Part shown: piece after piece, positions 60,201-64,000 of the stretch
Layout: the number at the start of each line of letters is the position of its first letter
Numbering within the stretch: the first letter of the stretch is position 1
From: Zygnema cylindricum
Taxonomy: Eukaryota > Streptophyta > Zygnematophyceae > Zygnematales > Zygnemataceae
NCBI GenBank assembly: GCA_037447655.1
Contig: JBBHKE010002852.1
Location: forward strand, 62,001-126,000
Direction of reading: 5' to 3'
DNA length: 64,000 nucleotides
Program-made: the position numbers and the translations under genes
Notes under the pieces: generated by a model
What the model saw: only the letters and a program-made list of their open reading frames with translations
What the model was told of the DNA's origin: nothing
The model's database searches: none

Positions 60201-61562
60201 TGGAAACTGGCGCTTCAATTCGACCTTCACGATTGAACGTTAGCCTGATTCGGCTTTTCGTTAGACATTAAATTTCATGATGATTATAATGGTTGAGAAT
60301 TAGCGTTGATTTTGAACACCCAACATTTCACATTTCGCATTCAACAACCCACATCGAACAAACTAACCAACATTTGAAAAACCAAAATTGAACAATGCCT
60401 TAGCCTTGAACATCGCACATTGGCTGGTGGGCATTGTCCAATGAACACCCCAAATTTTGCAATTAAAACATCATACATATATGAGTGTGTATGTGTATAA
60501 TTGAAAATTGAAGCCTAATTGAGATCCAACAATTTAAAAATTTAATACACATTGTAAACTTGGTATGTGTTTCACGACTAGATACGTCCATTTCATCTTT
60601 ATATATCCTTTTTTCAATGTCCTTCGATTCTATCTTAATTATAATTCGAAGCAATGTTCATCTTTAGCCTTTAATGGTGGTCAAAAATTTTGCATCGTGC
60701 TCTATACCCAAAAAGGTTAACCTATTGCAAAAATTATGAAATAGAATCTTCTTCTCTCGTATTTATATTCAGCTTATTTTCTAAAAGAAAAAGGAGTAAA
60801 GGGATGAAAACCTGACAGAGAATAAAAAAAAAACTCCCATTTCATCCTATTTTGGACCGTACAATTCGGTTTTTCACATTAATAAATCCACCCGGGTTAT
60901 ATGCACTTTTTGACCTCATCCTCCGTGACGTGACAATTTTTACAGAAAAATAGACCTCAGCCAGGAAGTCCAATTCCATTTTTTTAAAACCGGTTTTTGT
61001 AAAAAAACCACCCCCCCCTTTTTCTTTTCTCCATTCCTCCGGATTTAGATTCTAGTTGTGAGTCAAAATTGGGGAATTTGGTTAAAAAAAATTACATTTA
61101 AAAAATTAAGTATTTAAAAAAAAAAATGGAGACCCAATTTCAATTCATTAAATTCAGTTTTTTCTCAAATTCTGGTTCAGCAATCATGAAACGGTTTAAA
61201 TCATGAAAAAAAGGTAAGAAAAAACGGTTTTTCCCTGCAAAAACATCTGTTTAATTTGGTAAAAGACGGCGGTTTTTCTCCGATATGAAAATCGGGAATC
61301 GGTCAATTTGCTTCAAAAAACTTCTAAAAATTCTAAAAATCCTTGTCCCCAAAAAAAAAAAAAAAAAGGAATAAAATGTTCGCATTTCCTTCAATATCCA
61401 CTCACCATTTTGTGCTGCCGCATTTCCCAAAAAGTCCGCCATAAAAAACAAAATCACAGAAACGACAAAAGTTGGATGAGCTGGTAGGTGACGCCATAGC
61501 TGTCCCGGCGCTGCCACGTCAGCCTTCCTTTGCCTCCAACGGAACTGAACTCCGTTATCCAT
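35550..61562 (-). CDS. penta-malectin-like receptor kinase (possibly defective at its 5' end)
   Basis: Predicted plasma-membrane receptor kinase of about 2,230 aa. The signal-peptide exon 61562-61406 (start MDNGVQFRW, hydrophobic [19 protein letters not shown]) is followed by five tandem malectin-like modules of about 345-357 aa, one transmembrane exon, and a complete kinase ending with TAA at 35550. There are 33 exons; coordinates are in the module entries. Each module repeats the same five exons, starting in phase 1 (..RINCG) and ending in phase 1, so they join in frame. Only one signal exon and one TM/kinase set exist, so I read one gene rather than five. Malectin-like ectodomains bind cell-wall or peptide ligands in relatives such as FERONIA; the ligand here is unknown, and no LRR was seen. 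Module 1 carries a frameshift and a stop, so full-length protein may not be made unless those exons are skipped. cDNA is needed to settle the model. Confidence 0.8.
36043..36514. mobile_element. hAT-like non-autonomous element
   Basis: Perfect 14-bp terminal inverted repeats TAGTGTTGTGTATC (36043-36056; reverse complement 36501-36514). The octamer CTGTTTAC precedes it (36035-36042) and recurs at 36734-36741, beyond the MITE nested at its right end: an exact 8-bp hAT target duplication. The interior is full of TATCGCGATA-type palindromes and is non-coding. Confidence 0.85.
36515..36731. mobile_element. TA-MITE family copy nested in hAT-like terminus
   Basis: Long inverted repeats: cactgctaatcgttattagtg at the left and cactaataacgattagcggtg at the right, continuing inward with ttttttcgcc.ct and acatcttttctt. 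It sits exactly after the terminal TA of the hAT-like element. The right-hand duplicate reads CA, one change from TA. Confidence 0.85.
37065..37135. repeat. TA-MITE family fragment next to kinase exon
   Basis: attagtgttattaatgctaatttatcattttggctcaaaaaaacc shares the core of the copies at 0.7 and 46.7 kb. It ends about 50 bp from the donor of the kinase exon 37185-37278. Confidence 0.4.
38275..38764 (-). other. receptor-kinase transmembrane exon and kinase N-lobe exon
   Basis: Exon 38764-38612 encodes [20 protein letters not shown] then LLLFFRQRR, a single helix followed by a basic stop-transfer. Exon 38489-38275 starts the kinase: [20 protein letters not shown] contains the glycine-rich loop GAGSFG, VAVKRAK holds the ATP-binding lysine, and EFVREVELI (running into the next exon) carries the helix-C glutamate. 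Confidence 0.9.
38902..41580 (-). other. malectin-like module 5 (membrane-proximal)
   Basis: Exons: a 41580 to about 41355 ([20 protein letters not shown].., [17 protein letters not shown]; donor unclear), b 41163-41086 ([13 protein letters not shown]), c 40977-40846 ([18 protein letters not shown]), d 40615-40223 ([15 protein letters not shown].., [18 protein letters not shown]), e 39103-38902 ([20 protein letters not shown]). Exon a lacks the usual G-Y-W plus donor ending; after IPLSG the frame runs on without a good GT. Exon e ends in phase 1 and joins the TM exon. Confidence 0.8.
41856..44716 (-). other. malectin-like module 4
   Basis: Exons: a 44716-44490 ([20 protein letters not shown]), b 43809-43717 ([15 protein letters not shown]), c 43483-43352 ([20 protein letters not shown]), d 42657 to about 42262 ([16 protein letters not shown].., [20 protein letters not shown]), e 42063-41856 ([20 protein letters not shown]). 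At the point where sister modules splice after exon d, this one reads GAGAAG|GAAAGA with no GT. The next in-phase GT (after ..CTC GGG, eight codons on) is weak. All other borders are canonical. Confidence 0.8.
44879..47385 (-). other. malectin-like module 3
   Basis: Exons: a 47385-47153 ([16 protein letters not shown].., [20 protein letters not shown]), b 46912-46835 ([20 protein letters not shown]), c 46299-46168 ([18 protein letters not shown]), d 45991-45581 ([18 protein letters not shown].., [16 protein letters not shown]), e 45086-44879 ([19 protein letters not shown]). Frame is open throughout. The donor of exon b (GTGATT) lies 8-10 bp from the end of a MITE remnant, so its use should be checked. 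Confidence 0.85.
46725..46828. repeat. TA-MITE family remnant abutting exon 3b
   Basis: tgttattagcactattttatgaatttgggt is shared with the copies at 0.7, 13.4 and 37.1 kb. The right end ctttaatagggataagggttta corresponds to the family terminus and stops a few bases from the splice donor at 46835. Confidence 0.5.
47604..47800. mobile_element. TA-MITE family, full-length copy
   Basis: TA at 47602-47603 and 47801-47802 flank an element starting CACCGTGTATGGCTATTAGTG and ending cactaatagcgatacacggtg. The inverted repeats extend about 60 bp inward (cgcc or ggcg, acatcttttctt, gtacacac). Non-coding; it lies upstream (- strand) of module 3 exon a. Confidence 0.88.
48519..49470 (+). mobile_element. 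GGGC-TIR element, copy B, 3-bp target duplication
   Basis: Starts gggcgtgtccccatgt and ends acatgggacacaccc, flanked by TCA on both sides (48516-48518 and 49471-49473). It is the inverted, diverged copy of 32198-33123. The long + strand ORF over it is a mobile-element artefact. It lies in the intron between modules 2 and 3. Confidence 0.75.
49474..50750. other. module 2/3 intron remainder
   Basis: A + strand ORF of about 90 codons (49649-49918; [15 protein letters not shown]..) has no recognised family. Otherwise the stretch is AT-rich; no receptor exon was found here on either strand. Confidence 0.4.
50811..53088 (-). other. malectin-like module 2
   Basis: Exons: a 53088-52850 ([19 protein letters not shown]..), b 52631-52560 ([13 protein letters not shown]), c 52232-52101 ([20 protein letters not shown]), d 51825-51409 ([18 protein letters not shown].., [20 protein letters not shown]), e 51021-50811 ([20 protein letters not shown]). 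All borders are canonical and all phases close (357 codons). The intron between d and e holds a GA microsatellite (about 51024-51203). Confidence 0.88.
55051..56160. repeat. GA microsatellite in a 562-bp tandem duplication
   Basis: Two copies, about 55051-55612 and 55613-56160, each start with taggttttgcctcaaatc plus about 110 bp of unique sequence. Each then runs through roughly 400 bp of gagaggga-type repeats and ends in ggaggaaga. Copy 1 also ends with TGTTAAGATTCCT, the first 13 bases of the LTR that begins right after copy 2, so the duplication is younger than the LTR insertion. Ser/Pro/Leu-rich ORFs here are artefacts. Confidence 0.9.
56418..56489 (-). tRNA. tRNA-like sequence in LTR, perfect cloverleaf, CTA anticodon
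   Basis: This 72-nt - strand sequence pairs fully: acceptor GAGCTGG/CCGGCTC (one G-T), D-stem GTAC/GTAC, anticodon stem TTCAC/GTGAA, T-stem CCAGG/CCTGG. The D loop is AGTGGTTA and the T loop TTCAAAT. The anticodon loop AGCTAAA puts CTA at 34-36, which would read UAG, but position 33 is G instead of the near-universal T. The A box TGGTACAGTGG fits the pol III consensus and the B box GGTTCAAATCC is one base off. No T4 terminator follows at once. It may be a pol III-transcribed LTR module rather than a working tRNA. Confidence 0.55.
56595..56665 (-). pseudogene. degenerate tRNA-like copy in the same LTR
   Basis: This 71-nt - strand relative of 56418-56489 keeps the B box and T arm, but its acceptor 3' half (CCGTACG) and anticodon stem (TTCGG/GTGAA) no longer pair. 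The loop AGCTAAA is retained. Confidence 0.6.
57001..57341. other. unique spacer with possible broken malectin exon and SD-repeat ORF
   Basis: On the - strand, 57010-57080 encodes [20 protein letters not shown] before a stop at the duplication breakpoint. It looks faintly like the SNLTITF part of c-type malectin exons and may be an exon fragment. On the + strand, 57131-57200 opens [20 protein letters not shown], then T-rich and C/T-rich tracts lead to CAAATAG just before the 228-aa ORF, so it could be a first exon of that gene, but no good donor is seen. Confidence 0.3.
57342..58028 (+). CDS. 228-aa protein of unknown function
   Basis: An uninterrupted [19 protein letters not shown] to ..EDKREMGDL, lies inside the receptor gene on the opposite strand, between the two copies of the 1,661-bp duplication. 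Visible features are a charged N-terminus, a hydrophobic stretch [18 protein letters not shown] (about residues 138-155, a possible membrane segment), several scattered cysteines and an acidic tail. No family recognised. Its TAA lies at the edge of the second LTR copy. A CAAATAG acceptor-like site directly precedes GTGTCCATGG, so it might be the last exon of a spliced gene. It could be captured host sequence or the body of an unknown element. Confidence 0.5.
   Translation: MSMEDLIKDDMMELGVKVVFKTINSIARGTYNMVTESMERVSWFIEVKHKKGIDEQKIIFQMQLENNILSIHKLPSQQSLHFKSLSSKGNWKWERNLASLQYCETERSVFMDQMKRGGLVEGNVTHMCAVMSLKDLIGLMACWLLFFWEGLVAEKDFNDSRSLMEIKCRHYSLENVYDGEVTMGYCSKLDKFMTLCVNVVCFHIEESYGIDASLQEEKSEDKREMGDL
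58079..58150 (-). tRNA. tRNA-like sequence, second intact-looking copy
   Basis: Same as 56418-56489 apart from a T-stem change (CTAGG/CCTGG) that still pairs through G-T. The CTA anticodon and G33 are retained. Duplicated with its LTR. Confidence 0.5.
58256..58326 (-). pseudogene. degenerate tRNA-like copy, duplicated
   Basis: Counterpart of 56595-56665 at the constant 1,661-bp offset, with the same broken acceptor and anticodon stems. Confidence 0.55.
61406..61562 (-). other. receptor-kinase exon 1: signal peptide
   Basis: The ATG at 61562 opens [17 protein letters not shown] hydrophobic stretch [14 protein letters not shown] then precedes the likely cleavage region AAAQ. The exon ends ..CAA AAT G|GTGAGT in phase 1, matching the phase-1 acceptor of exon 2. 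The frame is open further upstream but has no earlier ATG. A short form starting at the internal Met before ADFLG is possible. Confidence 0.75.
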
Positions 61563-62986
61563 AGAACCACGCTGCCAGCCTTCTTCACGGAAGTCGAATC
61601 CTTCGTCTTCACTTTCGTTCCGGGGAAAAAAAAACGAGCGCTGCAAAAAAAACGCTTACCCTATCGTTTTTTCAATTTTCGTCTGTTGAAATGAAAAGCT
61701 AGGCTCCCTTTTTTCCGCAGTTCTGACAGGATTGGCTGATGAGAGCTGGTGTCTTTCTTTCATTTTCTTACTTTTTTGTCCTTTTCTTTTGGTACGGAAG
61801 CTGGAGGGACGCAAAAGTGGTACTATGGCGTACTAAGTACGTGTTACGCGACACATTTGGTACTTTGGTACGAAGGTACATTTTGCGAATGATGTACGGT
61901 ACGAACCACATTAAAAAACATAGCACCGTACTAAGCTGTACTGCACCAATAGTCCAAGAGCACTAAAGTACAGTAACTGCGGCGTTTCTGTGTTTTATTT
62001 TGTTGGCGTGAGAATGTCGGTCGCTGTCGATGTCGACAACGCGATATCTTGACCATCGTGGAATTGTTATGATGCCCAATCCTTTTTCGACGACAGTGAC
62101 ACGTCATGTACTGTATTGTACTGTACTGTACTGTACTGTACTGTACTGTACTGTACTGTACTATCCGAAAGCGTGTTGCACGGACTGCAGGCATGTCAAC
62201 GAATGTCAACGAGTCAGCTGGAGGATAGCGAGAATTCGTACATCTGTCATTTGCGATGAAAAAGGCCGTTGAAATTCCCAGATTGTCGTTATGGTCGCCA
62301 GCTTATCTGACAGCTGACGAGGTGCGAGTGCACCAATGTACGGAGTCGATGCAATTGCAGCGTACAGCCGAAATGAGGGAAGCGTCACGTATATGATGAC
62401 AAAAGTACAATACTGCAATCTTGCAAATGAAGCCGCTTTTTTCTTCATCTGACATCCTCGTGCACGCAAATTCGTCACTTTATTTTGTCTTTTTTGCGCA
62501 AACTTAAAAATAAAACCGTCGGATCCTGATTAGTACGAAGCAGTTTAACTTAGGGTGCACCTCTCTGTGCGAAAACTTGTCCTTTCTTCTTGTCGTTCTT
62601 TTCGCGTACTAAATCAAGAAATCGTAAAATTTTTGTTACAGGTTTTTGAAATGAAAAATGCTTCGCCACGTCAACACTTTCAAATAAGCACGATCACATT
62701 CTTCCGTATTTTATTGATTTCCATCACGATTCGTACTAAAAAAGGACGCGAAAGGGAGCGGTTCCAGCTCAGGCCAACCACTCAACTTTCCAATGGAAAA
62801 AAAAAAAAACCGGAGAGTCTCTCAAATATTTGAGCGTACGGCCAATCGGAAACGTACTTCACACGAATTGAAATAAAAAAGTACACATATTATTTAGAAA
62901 GTACATATGTACCCTCCAATACACCAGAAAAGAACAAAAAAACAAAACGTACGGTCAAAAACATTTAAAAAAAAAATCGCAAGCTA
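61563..62986. other. upstream region of the receptor-kinase gene
   Basis: Presumed promoter/5' UTR of the - strand receptor gene. It contains many gtac words and a TGTAC pentamer microsatellite. Short + strand ORFs (for example 62555-62833) match nothing I know. Confidence 0.45.
62107..62162. repeat. (ctgta)n pentanucleotide microsatellite
   Basis: About eleven tandem ctgta units, upstream of the receptor-kinase start. Confidence 0.9.
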
Positions 62987-63473
62987 CACCGCGAATCGTA
63001 ATTAGAGTAAATTACTCTAATTCGGTCGCTCGAAATTTCGACTCTATCACATCAAATAGAGTGGATGATTCTAATTTTTTCATTATACTGTTTAATTAGC
63101 GTTTTTAATTTTAATATATGTTCGTTTTAAATAGTGTGGAGTACGGATGACGTCCGTCCGTGCAAAATTGTACTTTTATAAATAAAAAGTACAAATAATG
63201 ATTTAATACAGGCCATTATCATGTAACTGCGTTTTAACAATCCGCGTAGTGCAGACGTTATAGTGACGATAAACTGTACGTTTTGTCAGATTCTGTAAAA
63301 ATACCTTATTTACAGTAGAGGATATTAACTTGCCAAATTAGAGTACACCGCATAAATTAGAGTAAATTCCTTTCTGAAACAGTTCTTCACATAAATTAGA
63401 GTAAATTACTCTAATTATTTTTTTATCTTTTTTTACTCTAATTTTTTCATTACTCTAATTACGATGCGCGGTG
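62987..63473. mobile_element. TA-flanked TIR element, attagagtaa subfamily
   Basis: Starts CACCGCGAATCGTAATTAGAG and ends ctctaattacgatgcgcggtg, flanked by TA on both sides (62985-62986, 63474-63475). The interior repeats attagagtaaattactctaatt several times. 487 bp, non-coding. Confidence 0.85.
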
Positions 63474-63752
63474 TACAGTACAGTACAGTACATCGCTGAG
63501 ATAGTGAGATAAAACCAGAACACTTCTCTCCCTTCTCCTTTTCGCGTCCTTTCTAAAACTATTTCACATGGAAAGATAATTTCTTTACGGGTTGATGGCA
63601 GCATGGAACTACACAATAGAGTCAAATTATTTTTACTGTTGCATATTCTTGTCCTTATCGCATGATTCCCGTCCCTCTTCCAAAGGAGACCGACAAATGC
63701 CGCGATTTTTTTCTGCAATAAAGGTAAACCCATGATTTTTAAAAGTACAGTT

Positions 63753-63967
63753 CACCGTGAATCGCTATTATTGTTAACAATTTTTTCGCCACTAAAAACA
63801 TTTTTTTCGTACACACTTGTCCGATTTTCAATTTGAAACCGCCAATAAGAAGCTGAGAATCTTACCTTTCAATCGAAACCGTCAGATCGATAATCCGACA
63901 AGTTTATACGGAGAAAAGATGTTTTATGTGGCGAAAAAAATACTAACACTAATAGCGATTCGCGGTG
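63753..63967. mobile_element. TA-MITE family copy near window end
   Basis: Starts CACCGTGAATCGCTATTATTG and ends cactaatagcgattcgcggtg then TA (the left side reads TT). The interior matches 47604-47800 and 36515-36731 (tttttcgcc, acatttttttcgtacacac, agaaaagatgttt). Confidence 0.88.
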
Positions 63968-64000
63968 TACTGTACTGTAGTCGTCCACTATCGACAAAAT

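Noticed and set aside
35550-61562. Five separate malectin receptor genes in tandem
   Set aside because: Only one signal-peptide exon and one TM/kinase set were found, and module-to-module phases join in frame. Not fully excluded without cDNA.
1-64000. CRISPR array, operon or bacterial-type features
   Set aside because: No regularly spaced identical repeats with unique spacers; genes are intron-rich and eukaryotic.

Overview
The window looks like nuclear DNA of a green plant (streptophyte). This rests on an OEP80-type chloroplast outer-envelope Omp85 protein, a plant-type inositol-pentakisphosphate 2-kinase, and a receptor kinase whose ectodomain is made of plant malectin-like domains. A copia/TRIM-type LTR also carries an initiator-Met-tRNA primer-binding site next to it. 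Long AT-rich introns (0.1-3.9 kb) full of small transposons and a reverse-transcriptase remnant argue for a transposon-rich genome. The species cannot be fixed from the sequence; a seed-free plant or close relative is a guess.

Layout. (1) 1022-8108, + strand: IPK1, which makes phytate (six exons, first exon missing). (2) 9919-24834, - strand: OEP80 (16 exons, every splice phase closes, 797 aa). IPK1 and OEP80 converge. (3) 26474-29423, + strand: a two-exon PUS1/TruA-type tRNA pseudouridine synthase. It is divergent from OEP80 across a 1.6 kb spacer holding a 93-bp tandem duplication. (4) 30-35 kb: a repeat-dense spacer with a broken reverse-transcriptase gene, a 926-bp TIR element, an orphan inverted copy of the receptor gene's first exon, and a purine/pyrimidine-mirror element. 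(5) 35550-61562, - strand: one very large receptor-kinase gene of about 33 exons. It has a signal peptide, FIVE tandem malectin-like domains (each a five-exon cassette of the same design, phase 1 at both borders), one transmembrane segment and one complete RD kinase. Predicted length is about 2,230 aa. No leucine-rich repeats were seen. (6) 61.5-64 kb: repeat-rich upstream flank.

The outermost (first) malectin-like module is decaying: it has a 1-nt frameshift in a homopolymer, an in-frame TGA and a duplicated exon, and it hosts an LTR element inside a large GA microsatellite. Modules 2-5 and the kinase keep open frames, apart from two exons with doubtful donor sites.

Mobile and structural DNA. 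A TA-flanked TIR/MITE family (termini CACCG...CGGTG) recurs through the window. Two hAT-like elements have TAGTGTTG termini and 8-bp target duplications, one with a MITE nested exactly in its terminal TA. Two inverted copies of a GGGC..TGTCCCC TIR element lie 16 kb apart. A TRIM-like LTR carries perfect cloverleaf tRNA-like sequences with internal pol III boxes and a CTA anticodon. The penta-malectin receptor kinase and the tRNA-bearing LTR are the two most unusual things here.

The genes show no common pathway. They are ordinary neighbours in a eukaryotic genome, not an operon. All exon borders were read by eye from splice consensus, reading phase and remembered family similarity; no alignment program was run.
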